A DNA stretch of 64,000 nt from Marthasterias glacialis (lineage: Eukaryota > Echinodermata > Asteroidea > Forcipulatida > Asteriidae): positions 3,852,501 to 3,916,500 of the forward strand of contig OU452232.1 in the NCBI GenBank assembly GCA_911728455.2. Direction: 5' to 3'. Shown here in pieces: positions 48,701 to 56,094 of this stretch (its first letter is position 1; each line of letters starts with the position of its first letter). The notes beneath the pieces are model-generated. The model saw only the letters and a list, made by a program, of their open reading frames with translations, was not told where the DNA came from and did no database searches. The position numbers and the translations under genes were made by a program.

Positions 48701-51700
48701 ACCACCAGAGGTCAAACCATCAGAGGTCAAATCCTCGGGAGCCAAAATAACTGAGATCAATACCTCTGGGGTGAAACAATCAGAGGTCAAAGCATCTGGT
48801 GTCACGACACCAGAGGTTAAACCATCTGGGGTCAAACCAACAGAGGTCAAAGCATCTGGGGTCAAACCAACGGAGGGCAAAGCATCTGGGGTCAAATCTA
48901 CAGAGGTCAAACCTGCTGGGGTCAAAAGTGGGAAAAAGAAAGGGAAGAGGATGCAGATACAGGAAACGGAAGGGAGCAGTGAGGATGAGGTGAGAATTAA
49001 TAAATGAACGCAATCATTTTCTGTGTGGATAGATGTCATGTACTCATGTGTAGTTAAAGGGGCTGTGTCGTCATGGTTATAGCAGGCCTGTGGCTGTGCA
49101 TAGAAAGATGAACTCTCACCCAGATGCTGCACACGCGCGCACGCTTGCCGTCGGATCACAAAGGGTGCCGTCTTTGTCAAACTGTGAGGTGACCGCCGGC
49201 GCGCACTCGCGCAGAGTAACTATGTTATTCCACTTATAAGGTGACTTATCTGTTTACCTATTTAAGTTAAGCGTTTTCACAAAGTGAGGAATCTCAGTAT
49301 GCATTGGCTTTTGCACAGAGCTCTGCAGGCACATCTCTGTTTTTCCCTTATGTTTAGGAATGAATAACTCATCCAGATAAGTTGAAAGATTAAAAACATA
49401 TTGACAGATCTGTATGAATGAAGAAGTCAGCTTTATTTTGATATTAAGATAACATTTGACTTCTGACTTTTGACTTAAGCCGTTCATTCCAACGGGGGGT
49501 TGAGTGGTGGCATCCGCATCACAATGTCCCGCCAAACTGTCCGATCCCATGCCACTTGGCTGGCTTCCACCATGGACTCAAGGCTGGCCTTTCTATAATG
49601 TTATTGTTTACTAAAATAACATTAGTAAAAAGTAAGCAGTCTCCAGAACTGCAGTTTGGAAAATAGATCAACTTCAACCGTGATTTTTCTCCAAACACAT
49701 AATTTTTGGGCTGAAAACAGTGACGATGTATGCAAAGCATCATGGTTTGAGGTCAGAACTTGTTTCATTGAACCATTCTTGACCTCAAAGGAGTACAAGA
49801 AGTAGTTTTTTTTGTCAAAAAAGAGCTACGACCTTGTTGCTCTTATGCCAGGATTTGCTCACATTGTTCAACCTTTAGCGCATTGGACTCAAGTTCTGGT
49901 GGCTTACATCATTAGGGTGTGGGTTCGAATCCCGGTCATGACACTTGTGTCCTTGAGCAAGACACAGAACTATAATTGATTCGCTTCACACAGGGGTAAA
50001 TGGGTACCTGTGAGGGCAGAGATGGTTCTTGTGATTGATTTAGCTTGGTGCGCTACATACTTGGCAGCACAGGCTGTATACTCCCCAGGGAGTTGTGAGA
50101 TGGGTTAAGGAATGAAATAAATGGCCCAGTGACCAGAGGTATTAATGTTGGAGTGCCATGAGCGTCACTGAGTGACGGAGTAGAGCGCTACATAAGAAGC
50201 CACTATAATTATTGTTATGCACCCGTTTAGTTTATCATGCTTGTTTCTATGTCTTTAGAATAATTCAAAGGAGAATATTCCGAAGCCGACTGAGCGAGGT
50301 AAAGCCAAGGAGAAGAAGGGCAACAAGCCAGCAAGAGTCACAGGGAACCAGAAGGGTGAAAAGACACCACCGGTGCAGAACGATACGGTCACTGTACCCA
50401 AGCTTAAAAAGGTTAGTGGAAGGACCAAGGTCTTAAAGATTATTAAGCTTCCAACTTTCCATAGCATTTGCCAGTAAGTTGACCAACCATTCGGAACCAT
50501 TCAACTTTATGGGTTGTGTATGGTGGAGCGACTGCGGACATGATATCATATTGAAGGCTAGCATACATGTAGCTTATCTATCATTCAGAACCATGTGGAT
50601 AATATTGAGTGGTCATACAGTAGGAGGGTTGACTGTGTACTATGTTTGCATTCACTGCATGATATCATATTGCAGGCTGGCATAATTCATCTATCATTCA
50701 GAACCGTGTGAATAATATTGAGTGGTCATACAGTAGGAGGGTTGACTGTGTACTGTGTTTGCATTCACTGCATGATATCATATTGCAGGCTGGCATAATT
50801 CATCTATCATTCAGAACCATGTGAATAATATTGAGTGGTCATACAGTAGGAGGGTTGACTGTGTACTGTGTTTGCATTCACTGCCTGATATCATATTGCA
50901 GGCTGGCATAATTCATCTACCATTCAAAACCATGTGGATAATATTGAATAGTCATACAGTAGGAGGATTGACAGTGTACTTAGTGGATGCCTTCACAATA
51001 TAATATATTGCAGCCTGGCATAGTTTAGCAATCAAAACCACAGTGGATGATTTTGAATGGTCAAACAGTAAGAGGGTTGACTGTGTACTGTGTTTGCATT
51101 CACCATACGATATTGCAGGCTGACCTAGTGCATCTATTGATCAAAACCACAGTGGGTGATTTCGAATGGTCAGACAGTGTGAGGGTTGACTGTACTGATA
51201 TGGAATCTGCACAAAATAATCGAAGAAATGATTAAATTGTTATTATTACAATGATTACAATGTATTATATTTTTGCTGGTTATTCTAAATAGGTAACAGC
51301 ATATGAGTTCCTACAAGCATGGACATCGCTGAAGCGCAGTAGGAACACACTAGCCTATGCAGAACTTCTCAAGCAGATTTCCCCAGAAGAATTACCAGAA
51401 GGTAAAGAACGAATGAAGGGCACCATAAAAAACAACTTTATGCTTAGCGGAGAAATTTGCTCTGCTTCTTCGGTTCTGTGAAATGCGGCCCTTGGCCTGG
51501 GGCTGCATACTCCCAAGGAGTTGAGATGGTTTTAGGAATGTTTTTGGCCTGTGGTAGCAAGAGGATGAGGCCTTTTGGTACTTGGTTTAAAGTGCCTTGT
51601 AAGAGCCCATGTAAATACTTTGTCAGTATTAAATGGGTAATTTTTAGAGCATACTTTGGAAATTGTTCTCAGTTTTGATCGTCATTAGAAAATTTCTGGT

Positions 51701-54489
51701 GACTTGGTAGTTAACAAGTTGTTTTGTAGGCCAGGGCCCAATTTCATAGCGCTGCTTAACGGTAAGCAAATTTTCGTGCTAACTATAGCAGAAAAATTTG
51801 CTTAAGCTTAAGCGTATTTCACAGGTTAGCACGAAAATTAGGCGGCCAGCTTGCGCGTTCACCAAGTATTTGCATTGTTATGTCATTCATTTTCCTACAG
51901 TAAGCACCGGAAGGTTAGCATGCCTTTTCCTGTGCTTACGGTTAGCAGCGCTATGAAATGGAAATTGCACAGTAAGTACAAAATCGACTGTTGAGCAGCT
52001 CTATGAAATTGGGCCCAGGATCTGGCAACATTCACAAATCTCAAAATGATGTCTTAAGATGTTCAGGCGTAACCATCTTTTTACCTCTATGAGAGGGCGC
52101 CCCCATTGGTGACATTACATGCGAAATGTCTACTGACCGAACCATTAAGCCTGCCCCCTTACGTGTCGACCAATCGCATCCTTGGCTACACCACTGAAAG
52201 TCTGACAAAAGTCTGACACTGAAAATGTAAACATGCATGTGCGTACTTACAGCATATGTGTTTATTTCGTGCAGTATGGCATTGAAGAGACGCACATGGT
52301 GCTGCCTATGTGTGTACAGTTGTGATGTAGCCAATGCTATGAGTGGTCATTATATTTACGGGCGGGCTTCATAGATCAGTCTGTACGACTTGACTTTTGG
52401 ACAAAACAAACTAGAGGACTCAACACCACAAGAAAGAAAAAAAAAAAAAAAACACAAATAATGTTTTTTATCCCCGATGCAAAAATGAATATCTATTATA
52501 ATGGTTGCGGTACCAGCTGCTAACAGGATTCGGACTGCCTCTAGCTGCCAGACAATCTCGGTAGTCTAGATGGTAAGACATCTGCTCTAGAATGACGGGG
52601 GCCATGGGTTAGAATCCCACCCAAGGAATATGCCTGTGGATTTTTTTTCACAGGACTCGGAAAGTACTGAGTACACAGTAGTAATACAAAATCACAAATA
52701 AAACCACAAGAAAGATTTGGTTCAGTGTACAGCTTTGATGATGATTTTCTTTTGTCCCTGTTTATACAGTGTTGACCAACAAATTAGACGGAGACATGCT
52801 TGTCAACTTTGTCAAGGCTGTGTGCGAGCATCTGATTGAATCAGGTAAGGAGGGTTGGAGACGGGGTACCAGACCACAGTCTTTATAAATATTTCATGTT
52901 GAACGCCATGTGGGATTTGTTACATTGCATAGTAGAGATACAATCTAGAGAGGTTTATGGTAATACCATGGAAATAACTCCCATGAGTAGGATTTGAAAC
53001 TTTGCATGGTGGAGATACAATCTAGAGAGGTTTGTGGTAACACCAAAGAAATATCTCCGATGAGTAGGATTTGAAACTGCGCATGGTGGAGATACTATCT
53101 AGAGAGGTTTGTGGTAACACCGTAGAAATATCTCCCATGAGTAGGATTTGAAACTTTGCATGGTGGAGATACAATCTAGAGAGGTTTATGGTAACACCAA
53201 AGAAATATCTCCCATGAGTAGGATTTGAAACTTTGCATGGTGGAGATACAATCTAGAGAGGTTTGTGGTAACACCGTAGAAATATCTCCCATGAGTAGGA
53301 TTTGAAACTTTGCATGGTGGAGATACAATTTAGAGAGGTTTGTGGTAATACCATGGAAATATCTCCCATGAGTAGGATTTGAAACTTTGCATGGTGGAGA
53401 TACAATCTAGAGAGGTTTGTCGTAACACCATGGAAATATCTGCCATGAGTAGGATTTAAAACTTTGCATGGTGGAGATACAATTTAGAGAGGTTTGTGGT
53501 AACACCATGCAGATATCGCCCTTGAGTGGGATTTGAAACTTTGCATGGTGGAGATACAATTTGCAGGCTGACAGATAGTATCCATCTTTTAAAGCCACTG
53601 TAGAGTATATTTAATGGTTTAAGTGTGGGAGGGTTGACTGTGTACGATGTAGATGCCATCACCACATTTTATCATACTACAGGCTGGCATAGTTTATCAT
53701 GCAAAACCACAGTGAATGATATTGAATGGTCAGACAGTAGGAGGGTTCATTTTGAACATTAGTAGGCTTCATGCCCTTTTGCATTGTCATTCAATTAGTC
53801 ATAATGCAAAACTTCTGCTTTTCATTCTGTCTTCAGATGGAGACTTGAGCTACGGCTTGCTGTCAAATCTACCCAAGGTGGAACGCTTCAAAGCCGTAGC
53901 CTTATTCTTGTCGCCTAGTGACAAAAAACGTAAGTTAATTTAACCAATCATTGTAATATTTATTATCATTAATGTTATTTTTGGGGGGTGGGGTGGGGAG
54001 TTTGAGGGGAGTGGTCATCTCTGGAATCAAACTAACTACTAGAAATTGAGAGTTTGTAGAGGGAAAGGGCAATGGGGGCAATTGTATCCAGCCCCCCTGC
54101 CTCCCCTCCTTCCACTTGTTTCTGGACTTGCCTTTTTGCACAAAATGTTGTCTGAAATATCCCTCTCTAGAATTCACTTATTGAGATTTCTTGAGCTCTT
54201 TTCTCTGTCCATGTACTTACCATCCTCCAATAAACTTTGTACCCAGAATTCCTTGTGGAACATTCCTCTCTTTAGAATTCCCCTGTGGAGACCTTTTGTT
54301 TGTATTATCTTCAACTTCCCCAATGTCCTCAATATTTGGGGCAGACTTGCAGATCTTTTCACAGGCTTTTCTTTGTTTTTCGGAACTCCTATAGGTTTGA
54401 CAAACTCCCTGAAGAAACTGGGAACCAAGAAGACAGAAGTCTACTCCGCTGCTGACTTGAAGAATCTGAAACAGCAATTTGGCCTTTAA
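25344..54489 (+). CDS. SPAG1: SPAG1, TPR co-chaperone for axonemal dynein arm assembly
   Basis: 22 coding exons: 25344-25486, 28318-28392, 29201-29285, 30358-30471, 32113-32281, 33444-33502, 34868-34967, 35922-35999, 36443-36549, 38626-39124, 39660-39834, 40837-40917, 42135-42627, 43752-43859, 44755-44844, 45558-45671, 48618-48989, 50259-50411, 51293-51401, 52770-52844, 53837-53929, 54395-54489. Every junction is GT-AG, all phases match and the sum is 3387 nt (1128 aa), longer than human SPAG1 (about 926 aa), mainly in the linkers. Hallmarks: IEHMDYGYIEKCKDVKELEK near the N-terminus, an AWDKFD motif, three TPR triplets and a C-terminal RPAP3_C domain. SPAG1 family proteins recruit HSP70/HSP90 and R2TP-like factors in the cytoplasm to preassemble dynein arms; loss in humans causes primary ciliary dyskinesia. 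The chosen Met lies 12 nt after an acceptor-like ACAG at 25331, so a non-coding first exon upstream is likely; I could not place it or the promoter. Introns are packed with transposon remnants. Confidence 0.95.
25790..26225. repeat. Degenerate tandem repeat around CTGCAAAGTCGCCC
   Basis: Irregular copies of CACTACAAAGTCGCCC, AACAATCTTCCCCACTTG and CCCCCAGCAACCTC across SPAG1 intron 1. The ORF reading here is repeat-driven. Confidence 0.65.
26420..26600. repeat. Interspersed repeat, partner of 9968-10146
   Basis: CAGGCCTGATATTTCACGGA at the left and GCAATCAGGCCTGTGA at the right give inverted ends of about 10 bp (CAGGCCTG). In SPAG1 intron 1. Confidence 0.5.
26938..27285 (-). repeat. tRNA-headed SINE, family 1, full-length, minus strand
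   Basis: On the minus strand: GTCGTGGCTGAGTGGTTAGT (A box), GGGTTCGAATCCCGGTCATG (B box), GTGTCCTTGAGCAAGACACT, then a body ending CTCGAGTGGCCTTTGAGCCT. The same order occurs at 47636-47965 on the plus strand. About 350 bp. Confidence 0.8.
27721..27770. repeat. T tract followed by G tract
   Basis: About 30 T then 9-10 G in SPAG1 intron 1; likely length-unstable. Confidence 0.9.
28750..29157. mobile_element. Right part of the foldback family seen at 30826
   Basis: CGCATAAATTTGACATTTTC, GTTCTCTTGGCTTTGCCAAG, TTTCTTTGTGCCAGCGGTAC and the end GATTCCCGACGTTAAGTGGT match the right arm of 30826-31502. In SPAG1 intron 2. Confidence 0.65.
29465..29570 (+). repeat. 109-113-bp unit, single copy
   Basis: GTGGATGATATTGAATGGTC, AGAGAGTAGGAAGGTTGACT and TATTGCAGGCTGGCATAGTT follow the order of the tandem array at 50530-51200. 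Confidence 0.75.
29586..30115. mobile_element. Family G element, copy 1 (about 530 bp)
   Basis: Starts CATAAATACCTGGGACAGTT then TATCCATTCTGATTGG and ends with the hairpin GTGAGGCCTTGTTCTCGATA...ATTATCGAGAACCAGGCCAC. The same order occurs at 40300-40830; partial copies at 36015-36300 and 39210-39445. Confidence 0.75.
30110..30275 (+). repeat. 109-113-bp unit, about 1.5 copies
   Basis: Two runs of CAGTGGACGATATTGAATAA/ATAGTAAATGATATTGAATG followed by AGTAGGATGGTTGACT/AGTAGGAGGGTTAA. Confidence 0.75.
30645..30823. mobile_element. Family A MITE, copy 3
   Basis: CAGGGCCCAATTTCATAGAG then CTGCTTAAGAACAATAAGC is mirrored by GCTTAAGCAGCTCTATGAAA then TTGGGCCTG. In SPAG1 intron 4, directly abutting the next element. 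Confidence 0.9.
30826..31502. mobile_element. 677-bp foldback element (TTAACCAGTTGC ends)
   Basis: TTAACCAGTTGCTGTCGGGT then TTCTTTT is mirrored by AAAGAATCCCGATGGCAACT then GGTTAA. The arms extend inward for more than 200 bp (for example GGTACCGCTGGCACAAAGAA versus TTACTTTGTGCCATCGGTAC). Confidence 0.8.
31545..31660. repeat. 45-bp tandem repeat, 2.5 copies
   Basis: TTACCATAGGCGACTT, TTACCATTGGTGACTTTAGT and TTACCATTGTCGACTTTAGT start at about 31545, 31591 and 31636, with CGACTGCACTC between. SPAG1 intron 4. Confidence 0.8.
32400..32830 (+). repeat. tRNA-headed SINE, family 1-like, plus strand
   Basis: GTTGTGGGCGAGCGGTCAAG (A box) and GTGGGTTCGAGTCCCGGTCT (B box), then CTTGTGTCCTTAAGCAAGAC and a body with ATGGGACGTTAACGCCGTAG and AAAAGAACCCAGTATACT. 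A second, shorter copy with this body lies at 48131-48400. SPAG1 intron 5. Confidence 0.75.
33590..33725 (-). repeat. tRNA-headed SINE, family 2, minus strand
   Basis: GGTGGGATTTGAACCCATGA is a B box in reverse and TAGACCACTGAG an A-box relic; the flanking GATAAGCACTGTATACTTGG is the family 2 tail. SPAG1 intron 6. Confidence 0.65.
33780..34200. repeat. Degenerate repeats of CCTAATTCCTTCTAAATCC
   Basis: At least six irregular copies of AATTCCTTCTAAATCCTT-like words with 40-70 bp between. SPAG1 intron 6; related words at 19400-19570. Confidence 0.55.
35650..35795. mobile_element. Family A MITE, partial
   Basis: Only the right end TTACAGCTTTATGAAATTGA + GCC is clear; the left arm GTTAAGCACAAAAATCTGCT is degraded. 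SPAG1 intron 7. Confidence 0.5.
36015..36300. mobile_element. Family G element, 5' part
   Basis: CATAAATACCTGGGACAGTT, CACGTGGCCATGTTTAAACA and GTAAATTGGTAGCCCATGGA as in the copy at 29586. SPAG1 intron 8. Confidence 0.7.
36550..37555. other. SPAG1 intron 9, first part, with an unexplained 93-codon ORF
   Basis: An open frame at 36826-37107 encodes a compact, non-repetitive peptide including LNGQEFALSSGASIYVTKGD. I recognise no family, and the flanks show no clear splice sites in that frame. Confidence 0.3.
37560..37750 (-). repeat. 109-113-bp unit, about 1.7 copies, minus strand
   Basis: AACCCTCCAACTGTCTGACC and AACCCTCCTACCGTCTGACC followed by the GTGGTTTTGAATGAT words, in reverse orientation relative to 50530-51200. 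SPAG1 intron 9. Confidence 0.75.
37846..38100. mobile_element. Family B MITE, copy 2
   Basis: TAGACCAATCCATTAAGCCC...GGGGGCAGGGCTTAATGGAT + CAGTCTA, with inverted ends of about 30 bp. SPAG1 intron 9. Confidence 0.9.
39210..39445. mobile_element. Family G element, hairpin end, inverted copy
   Basis: ACACGGTGAGGCCTGGTTCT then CGATAATTTTAC is mirrored by AAAATTATTGAAAACCAGGC then CTCACC, followed by AAAAACCTTTAAAAGTTGAA. SPAG1 intron 10. Confidence 0.75.
40300..40830. mobile_element. Family G element, copy 4, near full length
   Basis: CATAAATACCTGGGACAGTT near 40307 to the hairpin GGTGAGGCCTGGTTCTCGAT...TATCAAGAACCAGGCCTCAC ending about 40806. Its right end is about 30 bp before the exon 12 acceptor of SPAG1. 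Confidence 0.8.
41050..41225 (+). repeat. tRNA-headed SINE, family 2, copy 2
   Basis: CTGCCTCTGGCTACCGGGCA, CAGTCTAGTTGGTAAGACAT, then a shortened B-box region and GTGCCTGTGGATTTTTTCAC, followed by a G tract and A tract. SPAG1 intron 12. Confidence 0.7.
41905..42050 (-). repeat. tRNA-headed SINE, family 2, minus strand
   Basis: Tail GTGCTGCATACTCAGTAATT, then GGGATCTGAACCCAAGGCCT (B box reversed) and CTCTAGATCACTAGAG. SPAG1 intron 12, ending about 85 bp before exon 13. Confidence 0.65.
43215..43385. mobile_element. Hairpin MITE, partner of 14435-14615
   Basis: GCCACGCTCACCATTTTGGA + AGTCAA is mirrored by TTGACTTCCAAAATGGCGCA; the tail CATTGTGGTGATGACGTCAG matches 14588-14602. SPAG1 intron 13. 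Confidence 0.7.
43385..43535. mobile_element. Family D MITE, copy 3
   Basis: GAATGGGAGACTTTGGAACG...CTCAAAAGTCTCCCATT, with GGCAGCAGACTTAACAGGTA and GGTAAGCCTGCTGCCACCTA inside. It abuts the previous hairpin. Confidence 0.85.
43895..44310 (-). repeat. 109-130-bp tandem unit, about 3.5 copies, minus strand
   Basis: AACCCTCCTACTGTCTGACC (or TGCCC) appears at about 43973, 44094 and 44217, each followed by ATTCAATATCATCCACTGTG-type words. SPAG1 intron 14, starting a few bases after the exon 14 donor region. Confidence 0.85.
45140..45345 (+). repeat. About 72-bp tandem repeat, three copies
   Basis: CATAAAGGGATGGTACATCA starts at 45146, again at 45216 and 45290, with AGAGTACATTCATTCC between. SPAG1 intron 15. 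Confidence 0.85.
45780..46100. repeat. Degenerate AATCAACCAAAATCAATCA repeats
   Basis: Many irregular AATCAATCA/AATCAACCA words, alternating with ACAGTA or AGTACTG. SPAG1 intron 16. Confidence 0.55.
46860..47190 (-). repeat. tRNA-headed SINE, family 1, minus strand
   Basis: CACTCGAGGTGTGGGCTAC near 46884, GTGCCTTGCTCAAGGACACA, CATGACCGGGACTCAAACCC (B box reversed) and CACTAACCACTCGGCCACGA (A box reversed). SPAG1 intron 16. Confidence 0.75.
47636..47965 (+). repeat. tRNA-headed SINE, family 1, plus strand
   Basis: GTCGTGGCTGAGCGGTTTAG, GGGGTTAAATCCCAGTCATG, TTGTGTCCTTGAGCAAGACA and the body end CACCTCGAGTGGCCTTTGGG. SPAG1 intron 16. Confidence 0.8.
48131..48400 (+). repeat. tRNA-headed SINE, variant body, plus strand
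   Basis: GTTGCTGAGCGGTAAAGTGC, GTGGGTTTGAGCCCCGGTCT, TGGGACATAAAGTCGTAGGT and AAAAGAACCCAGTACACTTA, as in the copy at 32400. SPAG1 intron 16. Confidence 0.75.
49265..49690. repeat. Partner of the composite repeat at 14190-14920
   Basis: TTTTCACAAAGTGAGGAATC, AATAACTCATCCAGATAAGT and AAAAAGTAAGCAGTCTCCAG follow the same order as around 14660-14820. SPAG1 intron 17. Confidence 0.6.
49870..50205 (+). repeat. tRNA-headed SINE, family 1 head, different body
   Basis: ACCTTTAGCGCATTGGACTC, GTGTGGGTTCGAATCCCGGT, CTTGTGTCCTTGAGCAAGAC, then GGGGTAAATGGGTACCTGTG and a tail GAGCGCTACATAAGAAGCCA. The mirrored version at 54630-54985 shares the body. SPAG1 intron 17. Confidence 0.75.
50530..51200 (+). repeat. 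Main array of the 109-113-bp tandem unit, six copies
   Basis: GTAGGAGGGTTGACTGTGTA (or a close variant) starts at 50620, 50733, 50846, 50959, 51068 and 51177: spacings 113, 113, 113, 109 and 109. Each unit also has CATGATATCATATTGCAGGC then TGGCATAATT. SPAG1 intron 18. Confidence 0.95.
51732..52019. mobile_element. Family A MITE, copy 4, with an extra inner hairpin
   Basis: CAGGGCCCAATTTCATAGCG...CAGCTCTATGAAATTGGGCC. An inner pair GCGCTGCTTAACGGTAAGC/GCTTACGGTTAGCAGCGC (to 51954) is itself complete. SPAG1 intron 19. Confidence 0.85.
52130..52384. mobile_element. Family B MITE, copy 3
   Basis: CTGACCGAACCATTAAGCCT...GGGCGGGCTTCATAGATCAG + TCTG; core GGCATTGAAGAGACGCACAT. SPAG1 intron 19. 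Confidence 0.8.
52520..52690 (+). repeat. tRNA-headed SINE, family 2, copy 3
   Basis: CTGCCTCTAGCTGCCAGACA, GGTAGTCTAGATGGTAAGAC, CCATGGGTTAGAATCCCACC and TATGCCTGTGGATTTTTTTT. It ends about 80 bp before SPAG1 exon 20. Confidence 0.75.
52915..53580 (+). repeat. 77-bp minisatellite, about 8.5 units
   Basis: GAGATACAATCTAGAGAGGT (or a close variant) starts at 52935, 53012, 53089, 53166, 53243, 53320, 53397, 53474 and 53551: every step is exactly 77. Each unit continues with TTTGTGGTAACACCATGGAA, ATATCTCCCATGAGTAGGAT and TTGAAACTTTGCATGGTG. SPAG1 intron 20. Confidence 0.97.
53590..53755 (+). repeat. 109-113-bp unit, about 1.5 copies, next to the 77-bp array
   Basis: TGGGAGGGTTGACTGTGTAC, CATACTACAGGCTGGCATAG, GTGAATGATATTGAATGGTC and AGACAGTAGGAGGGTT. 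Confidence 0.8.
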
Positions 54490-54629
54490 TTACACATTTC
54501 TGCAATTAATGTGTTTATTCTAGTAAAATTTGGGCGAGCATGGCGCCTGCGGTGAAATCACTCTTGGTATATTGTACCAGCTCCTGCTGGGTATTCAAAA
54601 GTGTCCCCATCTATCGATCGTAGTAATAA

Positions 54630-54985
54630 TAACAATAATAATAACTAGTTCTTATATAGCGCATTTCACAATAACGTTTCAATGCACTTTACATTAGTGC
54701 CCTGGTCATTGGGCCAATAACATTCCCGTAATCTTTCTCAGCTCCCTGTGAAGTATACAGCCCCGAGCTGCTGTGGTGCTCCGAAGGCTTTTTCAAACAC
54801 AATATCAACCTCTACTCTCGCAGGTACCCATTTATACCCCTGGGTGAAGAGAAGCAATTATAGTAAAGCATCTTGCTCAAGGACACCAAGTGTCATGACT
54901 GGGATTTGAACCCACACCCCGATGACTTGACCACCAGAACTTGAGTCCGGTGCACTAGACCGCTCGGCCTTGACACACCACCTCC
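54630..54985 (-). repeat. tRNA-headed SINE, family 1, minus strand, after SPAG1
   Basis: GTTCTTATATAGCGCATTTC (tail reversed), GGTACCCATTTATACCCCTG, GCTCAAGGACACCAAGTGTC, GGGATTTGAACCCACACCCC (B box reversed) and GACCGCTCGGCCTTGACAC (A box reversed). It starts about 140 bp after the SPAG1 stop. Confidence 0.8.
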
Positions 54986-55026
54986 CCAGTTGCCGTTTTC
55001 TGTGTTTCTATCGACAAAGTCATCCC

Positions 55027-55335
55027 GTTTACGAAAAATAGTGCCTTTGTGCATTCCGGGGCATTTACTAGCAGCAGAGATTCTATACTCTCAATATCTG
55101 AGGTTTTACTTTGTATTATAATTTCAATATAAGTTCAAGTATTATGAGAAAAATAACAGCTGAAGGGCTGAGAGGAGTTGGCCCCTTTTCTCCCCAACGA
55201 AATTCTTTTCCAAATCGTGCACTGCAGTCTTCATAAAATGTCAGATCGGATGTTTTCTGCCTTTGACCTGTGTACACTTTGTGCCTACAGGAAGTCCAAT
55301 CTCCGTAGCTCTTTTTTTAAACATGCGATGTCGTA
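55027..55335. repeat. Family C interspersed repeat, copy 3
   Basis: GTTTACGAAAAATAGTGCC, GAGAAAAATAACAGCTGAAG, TACAGGAAGTCCAATCTCCG and TTTTTAAACATGCGATGTCG, in the order of copies 1 and 2. Confidence 0.7.
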
Positions 55336-55554
55336 ATCTATTGGTCTTTTAGAATATATTTCTTACCGCATCTAAGCAGTTTTGGACTCTTCCGATTTAC
55401 AAAATTCCCATATAAAGAAATAAAATATTGTTTAAAATTAAAACCCTCTGCACTTCGTAGCTTTCTCCAGCGAGTTGATTAACCATGTGAAACCATGCAA
55501 CTGCGCGGGTTGTGCATAACTGGGTGCATATTTAAGTACATGTGTACATGTATG

Positions 55555-55882
55555 TACTGTGTAGACATTCACCACATGGTATCATATTGCGTGCTGGCAA
55601 AGTTTACCATTCAAAACCACAGTGGATGATATTGAATGGTCAGAGAGTAGGAGGGTTGACTGTGTACTGTGTAGATACATTTACCATATGATATATTGTG
55701 TGCTGGCAAAGTTTATCCATCATTCAAAACCACAGTGGATGATATTGAATGGTCAGACAGTAGGAGGGTTGACTGTGTACTGTGTAGATACATTCACCAT
55801 ATGATATATTGCTGTCTGGCATGTTTATCATTCAAAACCACAATGGATGATATTGAATGGTCAGACAGTAGGAGGGTTACCT
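55555..55882 (+). repeat. 109-113-bp tandem unit, about three copies, outside SPAG1
   Basis: GTAGGAGGGTTGACTGTGTA at about 55649 and 55761 and a final GTAGGAGGGTTACC at 55869, with AACCACAGTGGATGATATTG between. Confidence 0.9.
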
Positions 55883-56094
55883 CTTTACCTGTGATAATTG
55901 GTTAAAAGGACTGATGCATGCAGTTGGTTCGATAACTATTACTAAAATATATTGTTCAATTTTTGAATGTGTCATCCCATTGTTCTTTTAAAACAATGGG
56001 AGTCCCACGTGTATTTGTATCTGCCCATGAGATCTACAGTTTGCCCAAACATGGCAGACCTTAAGTGATGTTTGAAGCTTTGCATGGTGTGAAG

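Larger units (their letters stand above)
48618..50411 (+). other. SPAG1: SPAG1 exons 17-18: low-complexity linker with pentapeptide repeats
   Basis: Exon 17 (372 nt, residues 831-954) contains about fifteen degenerate copies of a five-residue unit, mostly written as SGVKP-TEVKA, from roughly 48690 to 48930. In DNA this is a 15-nt unit around the words GGGGTCAAA and GAGGTCAAA. It ends KKGKRMQIQETEGSSEDE, which repeats the KRMxIQE motif of exon 10. Exon 18 (153 nt) is a Lys-rich, probably disordered linker (ENIPKPTERGKAKEKK). Both exons are phase 0 at both ends. Part of the extra length over human SPAG1 lies here. Confidence 0.85.
51293..54489 (+). other. SPAG1: SPAG1 RPAP3_C domain, exons 19-22, residues about 1006-1128
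   Basis: The segment reads VTAYEFLQAWTSLKRSRNTL, AYAELLKQISPEELPEVLTN, then KLDGDMLVNFVKAVCEHLIE and LLSNLPKVERFKAVALFLSP, ending LKNLKQQFGL before TAA at 54487-54489. It matches the RPAP3 C-terminal helical domain of vertebrate SPAG1 (YEFGQIINAL, LSNKLEGDTF, KAERFKMMLTL, ALKRQYEL at the end). In the family this domain mediates binding to R2TP-type AAA ATPase complexes. Introns are phase 1, 1, 1. No AATAAA occurs soon after the stop; the first is at 55419-55424, beyond a SINE, so the 3' end is not resolved. Confidence 0.9.
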
